Of a stretch of 21,978 bases of DNA, positions 15,264-21,978 are shown piece after piece. The stretch spans positions 1 through 21,978 of the forward strand of contig NZ_JACRWH010000036.1 in the NCBI RefSeq assembly GCF_014306155.1, read 5' to 3'. The position numbers and the translations under genes are program-made. This DNA is from Holdemanella hominis (GTDB lineage: Bacteria; Bacillota_I; Bacilli_A; Erysipelotrichales; Erysipelotrichaceae). Each line of letters begins with the position of its first letter. Within the stretch, counting starts at the first letter, position 1. The notes beneath the pieces are model-generated. The model did not search any database. It worked only from the letters and a program-made list of their open reading frames with translations, and had not been told where the DNA came from.

Positions 15264-16031
15264 TTATCCTAAAACCACATCCAATATCATCATGATACAA
15301 AATCCAAACAAGAAAGAAAGTGTTGGAAGATTCGAGTGTTTTCCTTGTGCCATTTCAGGAACAAGCTCTTCAACCACAACAAACAACATAGCGCCTGCCG
15401 CAAAACTTAAACAAAGTGGCAAGCATTGTAGGATCCAATTTGAAAACAAAATTGTAACATAGCCAAATACAGGTTCAACAATCCCCGATAAGGCACCTAC
15501 CAAAAATGCCTTATGTTTCGAATAGCCATTACTCTTTAATGGCAAAGAAAGAATAGCACCTTCGGGAAAGTTTTGAATCGCAATCCCTATAGATAAAGCT
15601 AAACTCGAAAAGAGATTTCCTGTTTGAATCGCATGTGCTAGTACAATACCTACGGCCATACCTTCTGGAATATTATGCAAAGTAACCGCAAAAACTAGTT
15701 TTGTCGTTTTCTTTAGATGCGACTCTTTTCCCTCTTCATCATTTGTTCCAGGATGCATGTGAGGTACAATACAATCTAAGAAAAGCAGTAATAAAGCTCC
15801 TAAGAATATGCCAAGCACAATGGCCAAAATATTCTTTTCTTGTTCCATCGCTGGAATCAATAAAGACCAAATACTTGCAGCCACCATAACACCTGAGGCA
15901 ATACCGGAAAAGCATCTAGACAAAAGTTCATTCTTTTTATTTTTGACAAAGAACACAACAGCTGAACCCAAAGTCGTTCCAAAAAAAGGAATTAGTAATC
16001 CTAACCACATAATCATCACCGTAGTTAGCAT
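15264..16031 (-). CDS. ZIP-family divalent metal transporter
   Basis: This 255-residue membrane protein is probably a zinc or iron importer of the GufA/ZupT-like ZIP group. The diagnostic fourth and fifth transmembrane segments carry the binuclear metal-site motifs HNIPEG (119-124) and QNFPEG (153-158). The variable loop before TM4 (91-105) contains the expected HMHP histidine cluster and acidic residues. About eight hydrophobic segments are visible. ATG 16031 follows AAAGGGA. The gene starts 21 bp after the VanY-like gene ends and likely shares its transcript. A zinc peptidase next to a zinc transporter makes a plausible pair, though this may be coincidental. Confidence 0.9.
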   Translation of the reverse strand: MLTTVMIMWLGLLIPFFGTTLGSAVVFFVKNKKNELLSRCFSGIASGVMVAASIWSLLIPAMEQEKNILAIVLGIFLGALLLLFLDCIVPHMHPGTNDEEGKESHLKKTTKLVFAVTLHNIPEGMAVGIVLAHAIQTGNLFSSLALSIGIAIQNFPEGAILSLPLKSNGYSKHKAFLVGALSGIVEPVFGYVTILFSNWILQCLPLCLSFAAGAMLFVVVEELVPEMAQGKHSNLPTLSFLFGFCIMMILDVVLG

Positions 16032-16052
16032 AAACTAATCCCTTTATATTCG

Positions 16053-17225
16053 TCAATTCAAATGCAAATTGTATGTAAATCCATGATGTTCAATATAATC
16101 CTCTAAGATCCATCCCTTATCATGAATTTCTTTAGCTGCTTCTTTCCCTACATATCTAAAGTGCCATGGCTCATTGGTAGCTCCTGTACGGGCTCCCGTA
16201 TTTTCTGGGAAACGCAAAATAAATCCATATTTATAGGCATTTTCTTCAACCCAATTATAGTCTGATGTTTCGCCAAATGTCCCATACGTTCCATCCATTA
16301 CACTTTGACTTGTTAGATCCACACTCAATCCGCATTGGTGTTCACTTGATCCTGGAATCGAAACTAAACTTGCCGCATAAGCCGCATCATACATCGCAAA
16401 ATATTCATTATATACTGCTAATTGTGTGTCATAAGAACGATACGAACTCTTGATCGCAATACTATAACCTTGTTTCAAGCCATCCTTATACATATTTTCA
16501 AGGGCAGTTGCCGCTTCATCTCTTAATTGCCCCACTTCACTTTCATAAGGAATATTTACATCTCTTAAATCACTTGGTACATAATCACTTGGAACACTAA
16601 AACCATTTTTAATTAAAACCAACATATTTGAGGGATCCTCAATGGTATATGTACGATCATCACGCTTACTTGAATCAATGCCTGGATAAGAAACGGTTAA
16701 TACAGCTTTTAAAGGCTTTAATCCAGAATCCACATATTCCTTGATATCTTTGATTTGTGTCCCTTTAATCGCCAAATATTTCTTTGCCTTTTTATAAGGT
16801 ACACTTGCTGAAATCAATGTATCCAAATTTGAAATGGTATATACATCTGAATTCTTAAACAAAATATCTTTTGTATACCCTAAATAATTCAAATCTTCCA
16901 TTCTTTCATAGTAAGCGTCAATATAATACACCACTTTTTTTACGCTCTTTTTAGAAGCCCTGTAATACTCATCATACAACAAGTAATGTGCATCATTCTT
17001 TACTTTATCCCACTTTGAAATATTAATGATTTGATCATACTGCAAGATATCTTTAATATCTTCCTTCTCTAATTCTAATACAACCTTTTTATCTTCTTTG
17101 TGATACCCTTTAATACTCAAACGAATACTTGTAAAATTCGCAATCATTAATGCGATACAAACGACTGGAATCAACGCGACAATTGCGATTCGTTTCGTAT
17201 TTACTTTTCTCTTTTTCTTTGCCAT
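16053..17225 (-). CDS. VanY-like D-alanyl-D-alanine carboxypeptidase (M15B)
   Basis: The protein is about 390 residues with a single N-terminal membrane anchor (IAIVALIPVVCIALMIANF) after a Lys/Arg-rich start, so the enzyme faces the cell wall. The C-terminal M15B domain carries SSYRSYDTQ, the zinc motif SSEHQCGLSVD (His296, Asp303) and EPWHFRYVG (Glu352, His355), all residues needed for D,D- or L,D-carboxypeptidase activity on peptidoglycan. The roughly 170 residues between anchor and catalytic domain are a spacer with repeated short helices and Lys/Tyr-rich stretches and no recognised domain. ATG 17225 is preferred over a TTG at 17237, with GGGTGAG directly upstream. It is a housekeeping-type wall enzyme; there are no vancomycin-resistance genes nearby. 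Confidence 0.9.
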   Translation of the reverse strand: MAKKKRKVNTKRIAIVALIPVVCIALMIANFTSIRLSIKGYHKEDKKVVLELEKEDIKDILQYDQIINISKWDKVKNDAHYLLYDEYYRASKKSVKKVVYYIDAYYERMEDLNYLGYTKDILFKNSDVYTISNLDTLISASVPYKKAKKYLAIKGTQIKDIKEYVDSGLKPLKAVLTVSYPGIDSSKRDDRTYTIEDPSNMLVLIKNGFSVPSDYVPSDLRDVNIPYESEVGQLRDEAATALENMYKDGLKQGYSIAIKSSYRSYDTQLAVYNEYFAMYDAAYAASLVSIPGSSEHQCGLSVDLTSQSVMDGTYGTFGETSDYNWVEENAYKYGFILRFPENTGARTGATNEPWHFRYVGKEAAKEIHDKGWILEDYIEHHGFTYNLHLN

Positions 17226-17240
17226 AAACTCACCCAAATC

Positions 17241-17269
17241 ATTATATAGAATAAGGTTATGAAAGACAA
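17241..17269 (-). promoter_or_regulatory. Housekeeping promoter of the VanY-like gene
   Basis: The minus strand has TTGTCT, 17 nt, then TATAAT, ending 15 bp before ATG 17225. The short distance gives a very short leader. Confidence 0.6.
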
Positions 17270-17302
17270 ACGAGTTTTATTTACAAATTATTTTCATATT
17301 AT

Positions 17303-17318
17303 ATGTAATTTTTTACAT
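17303..17318 (+). promoter_or_regulatory. Palindrome upstream of the amidohydrolase array
   Basis: ATGTAATTTTTTACAT has perfect 6-bp arms around TTTT, about 33 nt before the first array ATG, in the divergent region shared with the VanY-like gene. It could be an operator. The array's own -10 may be GATACAAT at 17333, but I see no convincing -35 box. Confidence 0.35.
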
Positions 17319-17350
17319 TACATGATACAATATATTCTAGAGGTGATTAT

Positions 17351-18475
17351 ATGTTATTCAAGAACGCAACCATTTATACAATGGAACAAGACCCTTTTGT
17401 AGGTGATTTTAAAATCGATAAGGGTGTATTTACAGAAATAGGAAAAGATTTAACAGCTAATGAAGGAGAAGATGTACAAGATCTAAATGGTTTATATGTA
17501 TTTCCTGGTTTAGTTGAAAGCCATTGCCATTTAGGTATGGAAGAAACAGCCATTCGTTTTGAAGGGAATGATGTCAATGAAATCACAGATCCAATCACAC
17601 CGAATATGCGTGGAATTGATGGATGTAATCCAATGGATGAAACAGTAGAACTCGCATTAAAAGGTGGTGTAACTACAGTAGCTGCAGGTCCTGGTAGTGC
17701 CAACGTTCTTGGTGGAACTTTCTTTGCGTATAAGACGAAAGGAAATTGTATCGATGAAATGAGCATTCAAAATCCTTTGGCTATGAAGGCAGCCTTTGGT
17801 GAAAACCCTAAGCGTTGTTATCAAGGAAAGAAAATTGATACGCGTATGCAGATCAGTGCATTACTTAGAGAAACTCTAGCTAAAACTAAAGAATATATGT
17901 TAAAGAAAGAATCTGGTAAAGATGTAGATTATGATCAAAAGTTAGAAGCCATGATTCCAGTTATCAAAAAAGAATTGCCATTGAAGTGCCATGCACATAG
18001 AGCTGATGATATTTTAACTGTTATTCGTATTGCGAAAGAATATGACATTGAAGTAACTTTAGATCATGCGACGGATGCAAGATGCATTGTCGAACAAATC
18101 AAAGAAAGCGGATATCCATGTATTTGCGGTCCTAGTTTTGGTCATAAGACTAAATTTGAATTAAAATCCAAATCCTTTAAAACGCCTGGCGTATTAAACA
18201 AAGCTGGAATCTTAGTTTCCATCACTACTGATTCTCCAGTTATTCCAGAACAATATTTATCTTTATGTGCCGCTCTTGCCGCAAAAGAAGGTATGGATGA
18301 ATATGAAGCTATCAAAGCAATCACGATCAATCCAGCTAAGATTTTAAAACTCGATAATCGCGTAGGTTCTATTAAAGCCGGTAAAGATGCTGACTTTATT
18401 ATTTGTACTAAGAATATTCTTGATACACAAAATGAAATTCAATCCGTTTATATCGATGGAAAGAAGGCTGTGTAA
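17351..18475 (+). CDS. Amidohydrolase, tandem array copy 1
   Basis: This 374-residue enzyme belongs to the metal-dependent amidohydrolase superfamily, closest in pattern to the imidazolonepropionase/Xaa-Pro dipeptidase-like group (COG1228). Metal-site marks are HCH (58-60), Lys146 in AMKAAFGENPKR, HAHR (214-217), LDHA (His239) and TTDSP (Asp294). GPGSANVLGGTFFAYKT is a long conserved stretch typical of this subgroup. No signal peptide is present, so it is cytoplasmic. AGAGGTGATT before ATG 17351 is a good ribosome site. Its stop codon shares its final A with the ATG of copy 2. Its protein and DNA are nearest to copy 3 over the first half. The substrate (peptide, N-acyl amino acid, cyclic amide) is unknown. 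Confidence 0.85.
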   Translation: MLFKNATIYTMEQDPFVGDFKIDKGVFTEIGKDLTANEGEDVQDLNGLYVFPGLVESHCHLGMEETAIRFEGNDVNEITDPITPNMRGIDGCNPMDETVELALKGGVTTVAAGPGSANVLGGTFFAYKTKGNCIDEMSIQNPLAMKAAFGENPKRCYQGKKIDTRMQISALLRETLAKTKEYMLKKESGKDVDYDQKLEAMIPVIKKELPLKCHAHRADDILTVIRIAKEYDIEVTLDHATDARCIVEQIKESGYPCICGPSFGHKTKFELKSKSFKTPGVLNKAGILVSITTDSPVIPEQYLSLCAALAAKEGMDEYEAIKAITINPAKILKLDNRVGSIKAGKDADFIICTKNILDTQNEIQSVYIDGKKAV

Positions 18476-19596
18476 TGTTATTTAAGAACGCGACTATTTA
18501 TACTATGGAAGAAGAACCTTTTATTGGTGATTTTCGGGTTGATAAAGGTGTATTTACTGAAATTGGAAAAGATTTAAGTCCCAAAGATGAAGAAGTACAA
18601 GACCTAAATGGATTATATGTCTTCCCTGGCCTTATTGATGCCCACAGCCATTTAGGCATGGTATGTTCTTCCATTGGCTTTGAAGGTGAGGATGGAAATG
18701 AAGTCACAGATCCAGTCACACCCAACATTCGCGGTATTGATGGCTGTAATCCAATGGATGAAACAATTAAAGAATCATTAAAAAGCGGAGTGACTACAGT
18801 CGCTGCAGGACCAGGTAGTGCTAATGTGATTGGTGGAACTTTCTTTGCGTATAAAACTGCAGGTAACTGCATTGATGAAATGACAATTCAAAATCCTTTA
18901 GCTATGAAGGCCGCATTTGGTGAAAACCCTAAGCGTTGCTACAAAGGAAATAAAATTGATACGCGTATGCAGATTAGTGCATTGCTTAGAGAAACTCTAG
19001 CTAAGACTAAAGAATACTTAGCTAAAAAAGAAGCTGGAAAAGATGTAGCTTATGATCAAAAACTAGAAGCCATGATTCCGGTTATTAAAAAGGAAATGCC
19101 ATTAAAGTGCCATTGTCATAGAGCCGATGATATTTTAACCGTGATTCGTATTGCGAAAGAATATGACATTGAAGTGACATTAGATCATGTAACAGATGGA
19201 AGAAGCATTATTCCACAAATTAAAGAAAGTGGTTTTCCATGTATTCTAGGTCCTTGTTTGGGGCATAAATCAAAATATGAAGTTAAAAATATGTCTTTTG
19301 AAACAGCCAATGAATTCTATAAAGCCGGTATTCTATTTTCTATTATCACAGACTCTCCTGTAGTACCCGAACAATACTTATCATTAAGTGCAGCTTTAGC
19401 CGCAAAAGCAGGTCTTCCAGAATATGAAGCTATTAAGGCCATCACAATCAATCCAGCTAAGATTTTAAAACTGGATGATCGTATTGGTTCTATTAAAACT
19501 GGTAAGGATGCAGACTTTGTGATTTGTACAAAGAATATTTTAGATACACAAAATGAAATTAAAAATGTATATATTAATGGAAAGAAGGAAGCATAA
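18475..19596 (+). CDS. Amidohydrolase, tandem array copy 2 (divergent pocket)
   Basis: This paralogue of 373 residues is one residue shorter than copies 1 and 3, from a gap near residue 40. The metal ligands are kept (HSH at 57-59, HCHR, LDHV, TDSP), but it differs where the other three agree: GMVCSSIGFEG instead of GMEETAI(R/G)FEG after the HxH motif, HSH instead of HCH, HCH instead of HAH, GPCLGHKSKYE in the variable loop, and IRGIDGC instead of MRGIDGC. These changes suggest another substrate rather than loss of activity. Translation should start by coupling, since ATG overlaps the previous stop as TAATG and GGAAAGAAGG within the end of copy 1 can serve as ribosome site. Confidence 0.85.
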   Translation: MLFKNATIYTMEEEPFIGDFRVDKGVFTEIGKDLSPKDEEVQDLNGLYVFPGLIDAHSHLGMVCSSIGFEGEDGNEVTDPVTPNIRGIDGCNPMDETIKESLKSGVTTVAAGPGSANVIGGTFFAYKTAGNCIDEMTIQNPLAMKAAFGENPKRCYKGNKIDTRMQISALLRETLAKTKEYLAKKEAGKDVAYDQKLEAMIPVIKKEMPLKCHCHRADDILTVIRIAKEYDIEVTLDHVTDGRSIIPQIKESGFPCILGPCLGHKSKYEVKNMSFETANEFYKAGILFSIITDSPVVPEQYLSLSAALAAKAGLPEYEAIKAITINPAKILKLDDRIGSIKTGKDADFVICTKNILDTQNEIKNVYINGKKEA

Positions 19597-20720
19597 TGTT
19601 ATTTAAGAACGCAACAATTTATACAATGGAACAAGATCCATTTGTAGGTGATTTTAAAATTGATAAAGGTGTATTTACACAAATTGGAAGAAATTTAACA
19701 GCAAGTGAAGGTGAAGATGTACAAGATCTAAATGGTCTATATGTATTCCCTGGTTTAGTTGAAAGTCATTGCCATCTTGGTATGGAAGAAACAGCCATTC
19801 GTTTTGAAGGCGATGATGTCAATGAGATCACAGATCCAATCACACCGAATATGCGTGGAATTGATGGATGTAATCCAATGGATGAAACAATCGAATCCGC
19901 ATTAAAAGGTGGAGTTACAACGGTAGCTGCAGGACCTGGTAGTGCCAATGTGATTGGTGGAACTTTCTTTGCGTATAAGACGAAAGGAAATTGTATTGAT
20001 GAAATGAGCATTCAAAATCCTTTGGCTATGAAGGCAGCCTTTGGTGAAAATCCTAAGCGTTGTTATCAAGGAAAGAAAATTGATACGCGTATGCAGATTA
20101 GTGCTCTTTTAAGAGAAACATTAGAAAAGACAAAGGAATACATGAAGAAAAAAGAATTAGGTAAAGATATAGCTTATGATCAAAAGTTAGAGGCTATGAT
20201 TCCTGTTGTCAAAAGAGAAATTCCATTAAAGTGCCATGCACATAGAGCCGATGATATTTTAACAGTGATTCGCATTGCGAAAGAATATGATATTAAAGTG
20301 ACATTAGATCATGTTACAGATGCTCGTTGTATCATTCCTCAAATCAAAGAAAGTGGATTCCCTTGTATTTGTGGACCTGCTTTGACTCACAAATCAAAAT
20401 TTGAGCTTGCGAATATGTCATTTGAAACACCAAACGAACTATATAAAGCTGGTATTTTATTCTCAATCATTACAGACTCTCCTGTAGTGCCTCAACAATA
20501 TCTTTCTTTAAGTGCTGCTCTAGCTGCTAAAGCAGGTCTTCCTGAATATGAAGCTATTAAAGCCATCACAATCAATCCAGCTAAAATCTTAGGCTTAGAC
20601 AATCGTGTAGGTTCTATCAAGGAAGGTAAAGACGCTGACTTTGTGATTTGTACAAAGAACATCCTAGATACGACAAATGAAATCAAAGATGTTTATGTCG
20701 ACGGAAAGAAGGCCGCTTAA
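19596..20720 (+). CDS. Amidohydrolase, tandem array copy 3
   Basis: This 374-residue paralogue keeps all metal-site residues (HCH 58-60, HAHR, LDHV, TDSP). The N-terminal third is almost copy 1 (for example 63 identical bases at 19827-19889 versus 17582-17644). The middle shares RETLEKTKEYMKKKE with copy 4, and the C-terminal third (YKAGILFSIITDSPVVP, LPEYEAIKAIT) is nearest to copy 2. It therefore reads as a mosaic. The variable loop is GPALTHKSKFE. It begins by TAATG overlap with copy 2, with an AAGGAAG ribosome site encoded in the preceding tail. Confidence 0.85.
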   Translation: MLFKNATIYTMEQDPFVGDFKIDKGVFTQIGRNLTASEGEDVQDLNGLYVFPGLVESHCHLGMEETAIRFEGDDVNEITDPITPNMRGIDGCNPMDETIESALKGGVTTVAAGPGSANVIGGTFFAYKTKGNCIDEMSIQNPLAMKAAFGENPKRCYQGKKIDTRMQISALLRETLEKTKEYMKKKELGKDIAYDQKLEAMIPVVKREIPLKCHAHRADDILTVIRIAKEYDIKVTLDHVTDARCIIPQIKESGFPCICGPALTHKSKFELANMSFETPNELYKAGILFSIITDSPVVPQQYLSLSAALAAKAGLPEYEAIKAITINPAKILGLDNRVGSIKEGKDADFVICTKNILDTTNEIKDVYVDGKKAA

Positions 20721-21841
20721 TGCTTTTTAAAAATGCCACTATTTATACCATGGAAGAAGATCCTTTTATTGGGGATTTTCGAGTCAATAAAGGTGTATTT
20801 ACAGAGATTGGAAAGAATTTAGAACCCAAAGATGAAGATGTTCAAGATCTTACAGGATTCAATGTATATCCAGGCATGGTAGAAGCCCATTGTCATTTGG
20901 GCATGGAAGAAACAGCTATTGGCTTTGAAGGCAATGATTTAAATGAAATCACAGATCCAATCACTCCAAACATGCGTGGTATTGATGGTTGTAATCCAAT
21001 GGATGAAACCGTACAAACTGCATTAGAAGCAGGAGTCACAACGGTAGCTGCAGGACCTGGTAGTGCCAATGTGATTGGTGGAACATTCTTTGCGTATAAG
21101 ACAAAAGGAAATTGTATTGATGAAATGACAATTCAAAATCCAATTGCGATGAAGGCGGCTTTTGGTGAAAACCCAAAGAATTGCTACAAAGGAAAGAAAA
21201 TTGATACGCGAATGCAGATTAGTGCATTATTAAGAGAAACATTAGAAAAGACAAAGGAATACATGAAGAAAAAAGAATCTGGTAAAGATGTAGACTATGA
21301 TCAAAAACTAGAAGCCATGATTCCAGTCATCAAAAAAGAGATTCCATTAAAGTGTCATGCCCATAGAGCCGATGATATGTTAACGGCAATTCGTATCGCA
21401 AAAGAATACGATATTGAAATCACCTTAGATCATGCGACGGATTCACAAGCGATTCTAGACCAAATCAAAGAGAGTGGTTTTCCATGTATTTGTGGACCAA
21501 GCCTTTGTCATAAAGATAAGTTTGAATGTGCCAACGATTCGTTTGAAACCCCAAATAAGATGTATGAAAAAGGAATCTTATTTGCGATCACAACCGATTC
21601 CCCATTCAATCCCCAACAATATCTGCCATTAAATGCCGCACTTGCACATAAGGCAGGACTACCAGAACTAGAAGCCATCAAGGCCATCACAATCAATCCC
21701 GCTAAAATCTTACATTTAGAGAATCGAGTTGGTTCTATCAAAGAAGGCAAAGATGCTGACTTTATAATTTGTACAAAAAGTTTGATTGATTTGAATAATA
21801 CAATTAAAAATGTATATATTAATGGAACAAAAGCTGTCTAA
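20720..21841 (+). CDS. Amidohydrolase, tandem array copy 4
   Basis: This is the last paralogue, 373 residues. Metal ligands are intact (HCH, HAHR, LDHA, TTDSP). It is the most divergent near the pocket and C-terminus: TDSPFNPQQYLPLNAALAHK, GPSLCHKDKFE, and an ICTKSLIDLNNTIKN tail unlike the ICTKNILDTxNEI of the other three. Its tail ends NGTKAV, so the GAAGG ribosome site that each other copy encodes for its follower is absent, consistent with being the end of the array. ATG overlaps the copy 3 stop as TAATG. A terminator hairpin overlaps its stop codon. Confidence 0.85.
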   Translation: MLFKNATIYTMEEDPFIGDFRVNKGVFTEIGKNLEPKDEDVQDLTGFNVYPGMVEAHCHLGMEETAIGFEGNDLNEITDPITPNMRGIDGCNPMDETVQTALEAGVTTVAAGPGSANVIGGTFFAYKTKGNCIDEMTIQNPIAMKAAFGENPKNCYKGKKIDTRMQISALLRETLEKTKEYMKKKESGKDVDYDQKLEAMIPVIKKEIPLKCHAHRADDMLTAIRIAKEYDIEITLDHATDSQAILDQIKESGFPCICGPSLCHKDKFECANDSFETPNKMYEKGILFAITTDSPFNPQQYLPLNAALAHKAGLPELEAIKAITINPAKILHLENRVGSIKEGKDADFIICTKSLIDLNNTIKNVYINGTKAV

Positions 21842-21852
21842 GACAGCTTTTT
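21830..21852 (+). terminator. Terminator of the amidohydrolase array
   Basis: AAAGCTGTC and GACAGCTTT pair perfectly over 9 bp with a TAA loop that is the copy 4 stop codon, followed by further T residues. This is the first terminator after the four copies, supporting one shared transcript. Confidence 0.85.
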
Positions 21853-21886
21853 ATATGCTAAGACACATTTAATAAAACAGGATATA

Positions 21887-21901
21887 GACATCATTAATGT
21901 C
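21887..21901 (+). promoter_or_regulatory. Inverted repeat upstream of the choloylglycine-hydrolase-like gene
   Basis: GACAT-CATTA-ATGTC is a perfect 5-bp-arm inverted repeat about 43 nt before ATG 21944. It may be an operator; no clear -35/-10 pair is visible around it. Confidence 0.25.
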
Positions 21902-21943
21902 AAATAGACTTGTACAATTTACCTGTAAGTGAGGTAATGAAAC

Positions 21944-21978
21944 ATGTGTACAGAATTTAATTTAAAAATAGATGAATC
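21944..21978 (+). CDS. Choloylglycine hydrolase-like Ntn hydrolase, 5' end only
   Basis: Only the first 11 complete codons are in the window (MCTEFNLKIDE). A Met-Cys-Thr start followed by a beta strand is typical of the choloylglycine hydrolase/penicillin V acylase family (bile salt hydrolases), in which Met is removed and Cys2 becomes the nucleophile. GAGGTAATGAAAC lies just upstream of ATG 21944, giving a reasonable ribosome site, and no ORF competes in frame. The call rests on a very short stretch. If right, an amide-cleaving Ntn hydrolase follows the amidohydrolase array, after its terminator. Confidence 0.5.
   Translation, partial: MCTEFNLKIDE

Noticed and set aside
16053..17225. Vancomycin-resistance cluster
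   Set aside because: The VanY-like enzyme stands without vanHAX-type genes or a VanRS pair; M15B carboxypeptidases are common wall enzymes.
17374..17766. Minus-strand open frames repeated in each amidohydrolase copy (also 18498-18872, 19766-20011, 21508-21750)
   Set aside because: They recur only because the four plus-strand genes are paralogous; no start signals, and their sequence is a shadow of the conserved enzyme.
17351..21841. Tandem array as a repeat element or CRISPR-like locus
   Set aside because: The repeat unit is a complete 1.1-kb enzyme gene with intact catalytic residues; there are no short repeats or spacers.

Overview
The window is AT-rich DNA from a low-GC Gram-positive bacterium. 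The evidence is strong AGGAGG-type ribosome binding sites, compact mono-directional operons, TTG starts, U-tract terminators, a mannose-family PTS driven by a LevR-type activator, and an M15 VanY-type carboxypeptidase. A gut or host-associated Firmicute, for example an Erysipelotrichia-like organism, would fit, but that placement is inference.

Region 1 (1-7877, minus strand) is a sugar- or amine-uptake cluster controlled by sigma-54. Reading from right to left, the first unit is SIS protein, tandem YjbQ fusion, second SIS protein, single YjbQ. It starts at a clear -24/-12 promoter (7821-7836) and ends at a terminator (4164-4206). The second unit has its own -24/-12 promoter (4059-4074) and encodes EIIA, a BtpA/SgcQ-family TIM-barrel protein, EIIB, EIIC and EIID of a mannose-family PTS. 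It ends at a hairpin (644-674), beyond which lies a decayed HAD phosphatase gene at the window edge. YjbQ-family and SIS proteins sharing a sigma-54 regulon with a PTS and BtpA is the best candidate for an undescribed pathway here.

Region 2 (7851-11962) holds the regulators. A full-length LevR-family activator (HTH, AAA+ with GAFTGA, PTS-derived domains) is divergent from rpoN (sigma-54). Sigma factor, activator and both target promoters therefore sit within about 8 kb, apparently a self-contained sigma-54 circuit.

Region 3 (11965-17225, minus strand) carries an AAA+ ATPase with a probable PD-(D/E)XK tail and an unusual N-terminal domain, a MATE transporter, a ZIP metal transporter and a VanY-like D,D-carboxypeptidase.

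Region 4 (17351-21852, plus strand) is an array of four tandem paralogous amidohydrolases. Each junction is a one-base TAATG stop/start overlap, and a single terminator follows the fourth copy. After it the first residues of a choloylglycine-hydrolase-like gene (Met-Cys start) run off the window. The four copies keep the metal ligands, differ at likely substrate-contact loops, and show patchy near-identity suggesting recombination among them.
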